Shown piece after piece: positions 1 through 7,083 of a stretch of DNA of 64,000 nt (position 1 is the stretch's first letter; the number at the start of each line of letters is the position of its first letter). Origin of the DNA: Pelomonas sp. SE-A7 (lineage in GTDB: Bacteria > Pseudomonadota > Gammaproteobacteria > Burkholderiales > Burkholderiaceae_C). The stretch is from assembly GCF_030345705.1 (NCBI RefSeq), contig NZ_JAUASW010000001.1, forward strand, positions 248,001 to 312,000, written 5' to 3'. The notes beneath the pieces are model-generated. The model searched no databases and was not told where the DNA came from. It saw only the letters and a list, made by a program, of their open reading frames with translations. Position numbers and translations under genes: made by a program.

Positions 1-1716
1 CCGCGCTCCTTCGATGCGCGAGACAACGCGACCCAGGCGCTGAAGGCGAGGGTGGCCGAGCCGCTCACCGGTCCGTCGCCGCGTCTGAACGCACCGCGCC
101 ATGCGCCGCAGGAGCTGCTGCTGTACGAAGTCCATGTGAAGGGCTTCTCCATGCAGCATCCCGGCATCCCGGACGAGCTGCGCGGCAGCTACGCGGCGCT
201 CTCCCATCCGGCCGCCATTGCCCACTTCAAGAAGCTGGGCGTGACCACGCTGTCGCTGCTGCCGGTGCAGTACTGCGTGGACGAACCGCATCTGCACGGC
301 AAGGGCCTGCGCAACTACTGGGGCTACAACACCCTGGGCTTCTTCGCGCCCGATCCGCGTTTGGCTCGGCTTGAGAATCGACGCGATCCGGCGGCGGTGA
401 CGGCCGAGTTCCGCGCCATGGTCCAGGCGCTGCACGAGGCCGGGCTGGAGGTGGTGCTGGACGTGGTCTACAACCACACGCCCGAGGGCAACGAGTTCGG
501 CCCCACCTTGAGCTTCCGCGGCCTGGACCACCGGCTCTGGTACCGCCTGGCCCATGACGACCGCAGCCGCTGCGAGAACCTGACCGGCTGCGGCAACACG
601 CTCAATGTCCAGCATCCTCGCGTCGCGCAGTTCGTGCTGGACTCGCTGCGCTACTGGGTGCAGGAGCTGGGCGTGGATGGCTTCCGCTTCGACCTGGCGC
701 CGGTGCTGGGCCGCGGCCCGCATGGCTTCGAGCCGCAGGCAGCTTTTTTCGCCGCGCTGAGGCAGGACCCGCTGCTGGCCGGCGTCCACCTGATCGCCGA
801 GCCCTGGGATGCGGCCTATGACGGCTATCAGCTGGGCCGCTTCCCGGGTCGCTTCCTGGAATGGAACGACAAGTTCCGCGACGCGGTGCGCGGCTACTGG
901 CTGGGCACGGGCAAGGTCGGTCGCGGCGAGTTCGCGCGGCGCTTCACCGCGTCCAGCGATGTGTTCCACCACGGCCAGCGCCGGCCGGTGGCCTCGGTCA
1001 ACTTCGTCGCCGTGCATGACGGCTACATGCTGAACGACGTGGTCAGCTACGGCCACAAGCACAACCAGCTGAACGGCGAAGACAACCGCGACGGCCGCGA
1101 CGGCGAGCTCAGCGCCAACTTCGGCGTTGAAGGGCCGAGCGAGGACGCAGCAATCCGCGCCACGCGCGAGCGGGTCCGCCGCGCCATGCTGGCCACGCTG
1201 CTGCTGGCTCAGGGCACGCCGATGCTGAACGCCGGCGACGAGATCGCCAACAGCCAGCAGGGCAACAACAACGCCTACTGCCAGGACAACACCGTCGGCT
1301 GGCTGGACTGGCCGCAGGCGGATGCGAGCCTGACTGACTTCGTGGCGGCGTTGAGCCGCTTGCGTCGCAGCGAACCGCTCTTGCATCACGCCCGCTGGTT
1401 TGCCGGCCCCGGCCACGAGAAGCCGGGCGATGCCTGCATCTGCTGGTTCAGCCCGGCCGGCCATGAGATGCAGGTGCACGACTGGCATGCCTCGCAGCTG
1501 GCTTTCGCATGCCTGCTTCGCGAGGCCGGTGCCTCGCAGGCCCGGCTGGCGCTGGCCTTCAATCCCGAGGCCGAGCCCCAGGGCTTCCACCTCACCACGC
1601 AGGCCTTCGAACTGCTGCTGGATTCCAGCGGCGAGCTGCCGGCCGGCACGCGCATCGCCGCCGGCCAGGCCTTCCAAGTCCCGGCGCGCAGCCTCTTGCT
1701 GCTGCACGCGCTCTAG
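1..1716 (+). CDS. glgX: Glycogen debranching enzyme GlgX, N-terminus cut by window edge
   Basis: GH13 enzyme that hydrolyses alpha-1,6 branches of limit-dextrin glycogen in the cytoplasm. The frame is open from the first base (571 residues visible); the family is about 650-720 residues, so the N-terminal CBM48 region lies outside the window. A GTG at 52 exists, but in-frame GlgX-like sequence continues upstream of it, so it is not the start. Visible GH13 signatures are DVVYNHTPEG, DGFRFDLAP (nucleophile D231 in visible numbering), LIAEPWD (acid/base E267) and VHDGYM (D340). malQ starts 27 bp downstream on the same strand, which suggests one operon for storage-glucan breakdown. Confidence 0.93.
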   Translation, partial: PRSFDARDNATQALKARVAEPLTGPSPRLNAPRHAPQELLLYEVHVKGFSMQHPGIPDELRGSYAALSHPAAIAHFKKLGVTTLSLLPVQYCVDEPHLHGKGLRNYWGYNTLGFFAPDPRLARLENRRDPAAVTAEFRAMVQALHEAGLEVVLDVVYNHTPEGNEFGPTLSFRGLDHRLWYRLAHDDRSRCENLTGCGNTLNVQHPRVAQFVLDSLRYWVQELGVDGFRFDLAPVLGRGPHGFEPQAAFFAALRQDPLLAGVHLIAEPWDAAYDGYQLGRFPGRFLEWNDKFRDAVRGYWLGTGKVGRGEFARRFTASSDVFHHGQRRPVASVNFVAVHDGYMLNDVVSYGHKHNQLNGEDNRDGRDGELSANFGVEGPSEDAAIRATRERVRRAMLATLLLAQGTPMLNAGDEIANSQQGNNNAYCQDNTVGWLDWPQADASLTDFVAALSRLRRSEPLLHHARWFAGPGHEKPGDACICWFSPAGHEMQVHDWHASQLAFACLLREAGASQARLALAFNPEAEPQGFHLTTQAFELLLDSSGELPAGTRIAAGQAFQVPARSLLLLHAL

Positions 1717-1743
1717 AACCCCGGATAGACCAGAGAGAAAACC

Positions 1744-3258
1744 ATGGACCTGAACCAACGCACTGCCGGTGTGCTCCTGCACATCACATCGCTGCCCGGC
1801 CCGCATGGCATGGGCGATTTCGGCCCGGCGGCCTACCAGTTCGTCGACTGGCTGGCCTCGGCCGGCCAGGGCCTGTGGCAGCTCTTGCCGACCACGCCGA
1901 TCGGTCCGGGCGATTCGCCCTACCAGGGTGTGTCGGCCTTTGCCGGCAGCCAGTGGATGGTGGCCTTCGAGCCGCTGGTGGCCAAGGGCTGGCTCGCCGC
2001 TCCGCAGCTGCCCGAGGGCGGCTTCGATGCGCTGAAGGTGGACTACGGCCGCGTGCTGCCCTGGCGCGAGCAGCAGTTGCGCGCCGCCGCAGCCGGCTTC
2101 GCTGCCAAGGCCACGGCCGCGGACAAGGCCGCTTTCGCCACCTGGTGCGAAGCGCAGAAGGACTGGCTGGACGACTATGCGCTTTTCATGGCGATCCGCT
2201 CGCCCTTGAACGGCCAGCCCTGGTGGGACTGGCCGGCCGGCCTGGCGCGCCGTGAGGCCGCCGCCATCGCCGAGGTCCGCAAAACCCACGCCGCCGAGAT
2301 CGCGTTCTGGCAGTTCGTGCAGTGGTGCTTCGACGTGCAGGCCGGCGAGCTCAAGGCCTATGCCAACGCCAAGGGCGTGCACCTGATGGGCGACCTGCCG
2401 ATCTTCGTGGCGCATGACAGCGCCGACTGCTGGTCGCGCCCTGACCTGTACTCGCTCGACGAGAACTTCCAGACCACGGTGGTGGCCGGGGTGCCGCCCG
2501 ATGCCATGTCGACGGCCGGCCAGCGCTGGGGCAATCCGCTGTACCGCTGGGACCGCATGGCGGCCGAGAACTACGCCTGGTGGACCGCTCGCGTGAAGCG
2601 CGCGCTGAGCCAGGCCGACGTGTTCCGCATCGACCATTTCCGCGGCTTCGCCGGCTATTACGAGATTCCGGCCAGCAGCCCCGATGCCAAGCAGGGCCGC
2701 TGGCTGCAGGGCCCGGGCAAGCCGCTGTTCGATGCCATCGAGGCCAGCCTGGGCAAGCTGCCCATCGTGGCCGAGGACCTGGGCTTCATCACCGACGACG
2801 TGCACGAGCTGCGCGACGGCTGCGGCTTCCCCGGCATGAAGATCCTGCAGTTCGCGTTCGGCGGCGAGACCGATCACGAGTTCCTGCCGCACATGTGGCC
2901 GCGCGAAAGCGTGGCCTACACCGGCACGCACGACAACGACACGGTGCTGGGCTGGTGGCGCGGCGCTTCGGCGCGCGAGCGGGCCTATGCCGGCTCCTAC
3001 CTGGCCTGCGGCGAGCACGACGTGCACTGGGCCATGATCCGCGCCTGCTGCAACTCGGTGGCCAACATCGCCGTGTTCCCGCTGCAGGACGTGCTGGGCC
3101 TGGGCGCCGAGCACCGCATGAATGTGCCGGGCGTGCTGGGCGGCAACTGGGCCTGGCGCTTCAGCTGGGAGATGCTGGGCGCCGAGCCCGCCCGCGTGCT
3201 GGGCCTGATCAGCGCCGCCAGCGGCCGCGCGCCGGCCAAGTTCCTGAACCTGCCCTGA
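1744..3258 (+). CDS. malQ: 4-alpha-glucanotransferase (amylomaltase)
   Basis: GH77 enzyme of 504 residues, full length for the family, which transfers maltosyl and longer units between alpha-1,4-glucans in the cytoplasm. Catalytic blocks are visible: FRIDHFRGF (nucleophile D297), VAEDLG (acid/base E344) and GTHDND (D397), plus the DLPIFVAHDSADCW block. An ATG follows a purine-rich GAGAGAAAACC. It lies 27 bp after glgX and 23 bp before the antiporter gene, so the three are probably cotranscribed. The pairing with GlgX fits recycling of short maltodextrins released from glycogen, or imported after the exported enzymes at 5064-9813 have acted. Confidence 0.95.
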   Translation: MDLNQRTAGVLLHITSLPGPHGMGDFGPAAYQFVDWLASAGQGLWQLLPTTPIGPGDSPYQGVSAFAGSQWMVAFEPLVAKGWLAAPQLPEGGFDALKVDYGRVLPWREQQLRAAAAGFAAKATAADKAAFATWCEAQKDWLDDYALFMAIRSPLNGQPWWDWPAGLARREAAAIAEVRKTHAAEIAFWQFVQWCFDVQAGELKAYANAKGVHLMGDLPIFVAHDSADCWSRPDLYSLDENFQTTVVAGVPPDAMSTAGQRWGNPLYRWDRMAAENYAWWTARVKRALSQADVFRIDHFRGFAGYYEIPASSPDAKQGRWLQGPGKPLFDAIEASLGKLPIVAEDLGFITDDVHELRDGCGFPGMKILQFAFGGETDHEFLPHMWPRESVAYTGTHDNDTVLGWWRGASARERAYAGSYLACGEHDVHWAMIRACCNSVANIAVFPLQDVLGLGAEHRMNVPGVLGGNWAWRFSWEMLGAEPARVLGLISAASGRAPAKFLNLP

Positions 3259-3281
3259 GAGCAAGAGAAAGCAACGCCGCC

Positions 3282-4487
3282 ATGCACATGACGACGACCG
3301 AGATCTACCTGATCGCGATGGCGATCATCTTCAGCGTGCCCTACCTGCTCTGGCGGCTGGGCGACATGGACTACTTTGCGCCGCTGGTGGTGGTGCAGAT
3401 CATCACCGGCATCCTGCTGGGGCCGGGCATCCTGGGCCGCATGTTCCCGGAGTACTACAGCTTCGTGTTCAACCCGCAGGTGGTGCAGTCGCTGAACGGC
3501 GTGGCCTGGTGGGCGGTGATGATCTTCGTCTGGATCGCCGGCATCGAGCTGGACCTGAAGAAGGCCTGGCAGCATCGCCGCGAGAGCTCGATCACGGCCG
3601 GCCTGGCCCTGGGCACGCCCATGCTGTTCGGCTGCGGCGCGGCCGGCTTGATGCTGATGTCCTCCGGCTGGATGGGTCCGCAGGCGCAGAGCTGGCAGTT
3701 CATCGTCGGCGTTGGCATGGCCTGCGCCGTGACGGCCCTGCCCATCCTGATCCTGCTGATGGAGAAGCTGGAGATCCTGCGCCAGCCGGTGGGCCAGCGC
3801 ATCCTGCGCTATGCCTCGCTGGACGACATCGCGATCTGGGGCGTGCTGGCCCTGATCCTGATGGACTGGCAGCGCATTGGCCGGCAGGGCGCCTTCCTGG
3901 CGGTGTTCGCACTGGCGACCTGGCTGTTCCGCAAGCTGATGCGCGCCGTGCCCGAACGCGACCGTTGGTACCTAGGCCTCGTCTGGCTCGCCGTCTGCGC
4001 CTTCGGTGCCGATTGGGCCGGCCTGCACTTCATGGTCGGTGCCTTCCTGGCCGGCGCGGTCATGGATGCCGAATGGTTCGACCAGGCCCAGATGGACGCG
4101 CTGCGCCACCATGTTCTGCTGGTCGTGATGCCGGTGTTCTTCCTCTCCACCGGCTTGCGCACGCAGTGGGATGTGGGCGGCTCGGCGGTTTTCCTGGCGG
4201 CGGGCCTGCTGCTCGTCGCCTCGGTCAGCGGCAAGCTGATCGGCGTGCGCATCGCTGGCCGCGTGCTGGGCTGGCAGAAGGGCGAGGCTTCGATCATCGG
4301 CTGGCTGCTGCAGACCAAGGCGCTGATCATGATCATCTTTGCCAACATCCTGCTGGACAAGCAGATCATTACCAGCGAGACCTTCACGGCCCTGCTGCTG
4401 ATGGCGGTGGCCAGCACGATGCTGACGGTGCCTATGGTGGCGCCCAAGCTGAGGCGGCTGCAGGAACTGGTGTTGCGGACGAGTTGA
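3282..4487 (+). CDS. CPA2-family cation:proton antiporter (Kef-type membrane domain)
   Basis: Membrane protein of 401 residues with about 11-12 hydrophobic segments spread over the whole length and no C-terminal RCK/TrkA domain. It looks like the Na+/H+ exchanger domain of the CPA2 (KefB/NapA) superfamily; the segment LDDIAIWGVLALIL resembles the Asp-containing core helix of these antiporters. I start at the ATG at 3282, 23 bp after malQ, because the open frame upstream of it is only a shadow of malQ. The link to the glycogen genes is positional only. The transported ion cannot be told from sequence. Confidence 0.8.
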   Translation: MHMTTTEIYLIAMAIIFSVPYLLWRLGDMDYFAPLVVVQIITGILLGPGILGRMFPEYYSFVFNPQVVQSLNGVAWWAVMIFVWIAGIELDLKKAWQHRRESSITAGLALGTPMLFGCGAAGLMLMSSGWMGPQAQSWQFIVGVGMACAVTALPILILLMEKLEILRQPVGQRILRYASLDDIAIWGVLALILMDWQRIGRQGAFLAVFALATWLFRKLMRAVPERDRWYLGLVWLAVCAFGADWAGLHFMVGAFLAGAVMDAEWFDQAQMDALRHHVLLVVMPVFFLSTGLRTQWDVGGSAVFLAAGLLLVASVSGKLIGVRIAGRVLGWQKGEASIIGWLLQTKALIMIIFANILLDKQIITSETFTALLLMAVASTMLTVPMVAPKLRRLQELVLRTS

Positions 4488-4521
4488 GTTTGGCTTGGGC
4501 GTCTGCGGCGGGGCGTCGCCA

Positions 4522-4757
4522 GCAGGCCCGGCAGAGCCCGCTGCGGGGCGCAGGCGTGCAGGTCGGCCCTAAGGGCCGACTGCCCTCGGTGCTCGCAGCC
4601 CGGGTCGCAGCGCATAACTCACTACGCTCCCTTCGGTGCGCTCCGTTCAGACAAACGCGCTGAGTCAGATGGACGAAGCGCGCATTCGCGCGCCGACCCG
4701 GACTGCTGCGCTCTCGGCTGCCCACATGCGCCCCGCAGCGGGCTCTGCCGGGCCTGC
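4522..4757. repeat. Palindromic module I with 31-bp perfect terminal inverted repeats
   Basis: Bases 4522-4552 are the exact reverse complement of 4727-4757. Inside are a 9-bp-stem hairpin (4562-4580) and a 39-bp block (4616-4654) that recurs inverted in module II. Size (236 bp), terminal inverted repeats and lack of coding content resemble a MITE or REP/ERIC-type dispersed repeat. No flanking target-site duplication is obvious. Its mobility is inferred. Confidence 0.8.
4562..4580. terminator. Strong hairpin, possible terminator of the glgX-malQ-antiporter transcript
   Basis: Two perfect 9-bp arms (4562-4570 and 4572-4580) form a GC-rich stem 75 bp after the antiporter stop codon. There is no U-run, so intrinsic termination is uncertain. 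It may equally be just part of the repeat module it sits in. Confidence 0.35.
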
Positions 4758-4812
4758 AACCACGAGGGTGGCATGCGAAGAATTCGGCGCACGCCATGGC
4801 GGTTCAGCCCAG

Positions 4813-5037
4813 ACGCGGGCCGGGCAGCCGCTGTGCCCATTGGCGGTGCTGAGAAGCACAGCAGTCCGGGACGCGCGCTTGCGCGCCTCGTTCAACTGAC
4901 TGGGCGCGCTTGTCTGAACGGAGCGCACCGAAGGGAGCGTAGTGAGTTGTGCGCCCGTCCCGGGCTGCGAGCATCGCAAGGGAGTCGGCCCTTGGGCCGA
5001 CCGCCGCCTCTGGGCGCAGCGGCTGCCCGGCCCGCGT
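4813..5037. repeat. Palindromic module II, inverted relative of module I
   Basis: Bases 4813-4833 are the exact reverse complement of 5017-5037, and the match extends inward with one mismatch to 4839/5011. Bases 4910-4948 are the perfect 39-bp reverse complement of 4616-4654 in module I, and the flanking sequence (a CCCGGGCTGCGAGC stretch, then the hairpin at 4984-5001) continues the similarity. The two modules are therefore diverged copies in opposite orientation, separated by about 55 bp. Confidence 0.8.
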
Positions 5038-5063
5038 TTGGGCCGGCACGGCCGCCCTCAAAT

Positions 5064-6929
5064 TCAGCGACGCATTTCGGCTATCAATGGCGAGCGAGCC
5101 GGCACAACCAGCTTGCCGCCCTCCGCCTTCAGCGCGAGCCCACTCAGCGCATCGCTCACGGATACCGTGCCCGGCCACATCTCCAAAAAGCGATTCAGGT
5201 CCACCGTCGCAGCCGCATTGCCCTTGTTCAGCAGCAGCAGGATGCGCGAGGCCTTGGGGTCGTCCGGCAGGTAGCGGAACAGGGCGTAGACGCCGGCCAC
5301 CGGTGCGTAGTGCATCAGCGCGCCTTCATGGATGGCGCGCTGGCCCTTGCGCCAGTTGAACAGCTGGCGGACATAGGCTTGTGCCTCGGCCTGGCGCGTC
5401 GTGAGACCGCGGCCGTTGAAGCCGTCCACCGCATCGCCGGCCCAGCCGCCGGGAAAGTCCGAACGTACCAGGCCGTCGTCGCGGTGCTTGGGGCTCTGCA
5501 TCAGCAACTCGGTGCCGTAGGTGATCTGCGGAATTCGGCGTGCGGTGGCGATGTAGGCCAGGGCCGACTTCCAGGCGCCTAGGTCTTCCTTCAAAGCGGA
5601 GAAGAGTCGCGGCGTGTCGTGGTTGCCTTCGAACAGCACCAGTTGCTCGGGTGCCGGGTAGACGAAGTCATGGGCCAGGGCCTCGTAGAGCCGCATCAGA
5701 CCGCTGTCGTGGCCATCGCCTTCGGTCAGCGCCTTCAGCAGGGCCTCGTGCAACGGGAAGTCCATCATGCTGGGTGTGGACGAGACGTACCCGTCGTGGT
5801 TGCGCTTGCCGCGCTGCCAGTACGAGACGATGGCCGGATGCGGCGTCCACTCCTCGCCGACGATGTTGAGCCGCGGGTACTCCTGCATCAGCCGCTCCGA
5901 CCAGCGGCCCAGGAACTCGCGGTCGGAGTAGGAGTAGGTGTCGGTGCGGATGCCGCTGAGGCCGGCGTACTCGACCCACCAGATCGACATCTGGGTCAGG
6001 TAGGTCGCGACGAAGGGATTGCGCTGGTTCAGGTCCGGCATGTTGCGGCTGAACCAGCCATCGGTGAAACGCTTGCGGTCGCTGTCGGCGGCGTAGCGGT
6101 CCTGCAGAGTGACACGCGCGTGATGGGTCTCGGTGTACTCAGGCCATTGGTTGACCCAGTCCGGCGTCGGCATGTCGCGCATCCACCAGTGGCTGCCGCC
6201 TATGTGGTTGAGCACGATGTCCTGGACGAGGCCCAGACCCTTGCCGCGGGCCTCGCGGGCCAGGTCGCGGAATTCCTCGTTCGTGCCGAAGCGGGCATCG
6301 ATCTTGTAGAAATCGCTGGCCGCATAGCCGTGGTAGCTGTACTTGGCGCCGTTGTTCTCGGTCAGCGGCGTCGGCCAGATCTGGGTGAAGCCCAGCTTGG
6401 CGATGTAGTCCAGGTGCTGGCGCAGTCCGGCCAGGTCGCCGCCATGGCGACCGCCGGGATTGCGGCGGTCATTGACTTCCAGCAGGCCAGTCGGCAGCGG
6501 GCGGTTGGTCACGCCTTGGGCAAAGCGGTCGGGGACGACGAGATAGATCGCATCGCGCGGGCCGAAGCCCTGGCGTTCGGCCGAGCCCGGCTCTCGCGCC
6601 AGCAGCCGGTAGCTGTGCCTGATGGCCTTGTCACCGCTGCCGAACTGGATCTGGAACTCGCCGGGCCTGGCGTTGGCGGCGATCTCCAGGTCGAGGAACA
6701 GGTAGTTGGGATTGGCGACCCGGGTGCTCTTCTTCAGCGTCACGCCGGCGGCCGCTTGCAGCTGGGGCTGCAGCTCGGCAATCCGCTCGCCATGGACCAT
6801 CAGCTGCAGGGCCGGGCTCTTCATGCCGGTCCACCAGAAGGCGGGCTCGATGCGATCCAGGGTCTGGGCTTGGCTCATCAGGCTGCTGCCCAGCGCCAGC
6901 AGGGCACCGAGCTTGGAAATCCGGTTCAT
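5064..6929 (-). CDS. Exported neopullulanase/cyclomaltodextrinase-type alpha-amylase
   Basis: GH13 hydrolase of 621 residues. After a signal peptide (MNRISKLGALLALGSSLMSQA) comes a cyclomaltodextrinase N-terminal-type domain (about 25-110), the TIM barrel, and a C-terminal beta domain after about residue 520. Catalytic residues are D330 in GIRTDTY, E359 in VGEEW and D438 in GNHDTPR. The ATG at 6929 is preceded by GGGAGCCACG, a good ribosome-binding site; open frame upstream of it is intergenic. Its likely substrates are cyclodextrins, pullulan or maltodextrins in the periplasm, as for SusA/neopullulanase relatives. It is divergent from the pullulanase gene and probably shares its regulator. 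Confidence 0.88.
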   Translation of the reverse strand: MNRISKLGALLALGSSLMSQAQTLDRIEPAFWWTGMKSPALQLMVHGERIAELQPQLQAAAGVTLKKSTRVANPNYLFLDLEIAANARPGEFQIQFGSGDKAIRHSYRLLAREPGSAERQGFGPRDAIYLVVPDRFAQGVTNRPLPTGLLEVNDRRNPGGRHGGDLAGLRQHLDYIAKLGFTQIWPTPLTENNGAKYSYHGYAASDFYKIDARFGTNEEFRDLAREARGKGLGLVQDIVLNHIGGSHWWMRDMPTPDWVNQWPEYTETHHARVTLQDRYAADSDRKRFTDGWFSRNMPDLNQRNPFVATYLTQMSIWWVEYAGLSGIRTDTYSYSDREFLGRWSERLMQEYPRLNIVGEEWTPHPAIVSYWQRGKRNHDGYVSSTPSMMDFPLHEALLKALTEGDGHDSGLMRLYEALAHDFVYPAPEQLVLFEGNHDTPRLFSALKEDLGAWKSALAYIATARRIPQITYGTELLMQSPKHRDDGLVRSDFPGGWAGDAVDGFNGRGLTTRQAEAQAYVRQLFNWRKGQRAIHEGALMHYAPVAGVYALFRYLPDDPKASRILLLLNKGNAAATVDLNRFLEMWPGTVSVSDALSGLALKAEGGKLVVPARSPLIAEMRR

Positions 6930-6957
6930 CGTGGCTCCCGTCGGCTTGCCGCCGGCT

Positions 6958-6970
6958 GTAGCAAAGTTAC
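6958..6970 (-). promoter_or_regulatory. Operator-like 13-mer proximal to the neopullulanase-type gene
   Basis: Read in the direction of the minus-strand gene, the site is GTAACTTTGCTAC, ending 28 bp before its ATG. It matches 11 of 13 bases of the site at 7048-7060 that lies in the same relative position before the pullulanase gene. The GTA...TAC ends form a short dyad. A repressor site is inferred; the regulator is not in the window as far as I can see. Confidence 0.5.
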
Positions 6971-7047
6971 CTTTCGACTGCGGTCGATGGCGGCGGCAAG
7001 CATAGTGGCATTGCCTGGAGGATGCAAAGCCCCATCCGAATATCAAT

Positions 7048-7060
7048 GTAGTTTTGCTAC
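7048..7060 (+). promoter_or_regulatory. Operator-like 13-mer proximal to the pullulanase gene
   Basis: GTAGTTTTGCTAC has 4-bp perfect arms (GTAG/CTAC) and lies 23 bp before the chosen pullulanase start, probably over or just downstream of the promoter. Together with 6958-6970 it gives the shared pattern GTARYTTTGCTAC, oriented the same way relative to each of the two divergent genes. Confidence 0.5.
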
Positions 7061-7083
7061 CATCTTCGAAAACAGGAGACATG

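Larger units (their letters stand above)
4488..5063. other. 576-bp intergenic region between convergent genes, filled with inverted repeats
   Basis: This gap separates the antiporter stop from the stop of the minus-strand amylase gene. I see no convincing gene. All frames are open for stretches, but that follows from GC-rich inverted repeats with few stop codons. It holds two palindromic modules (4522-4757 and 4813-5037) and strong short hairpins at 4562-4580 and 4984-5001 that could terminate transcription from both sides. Confidence 0.85.

Noticed and set aside
4509..5063. Several 60-270-codon frames inside the 4488-5063 gap
   Set aside because: They lie on palindromic repeats, lack ribosome-binding sites and conserved motifs, and occur on both strands at once.
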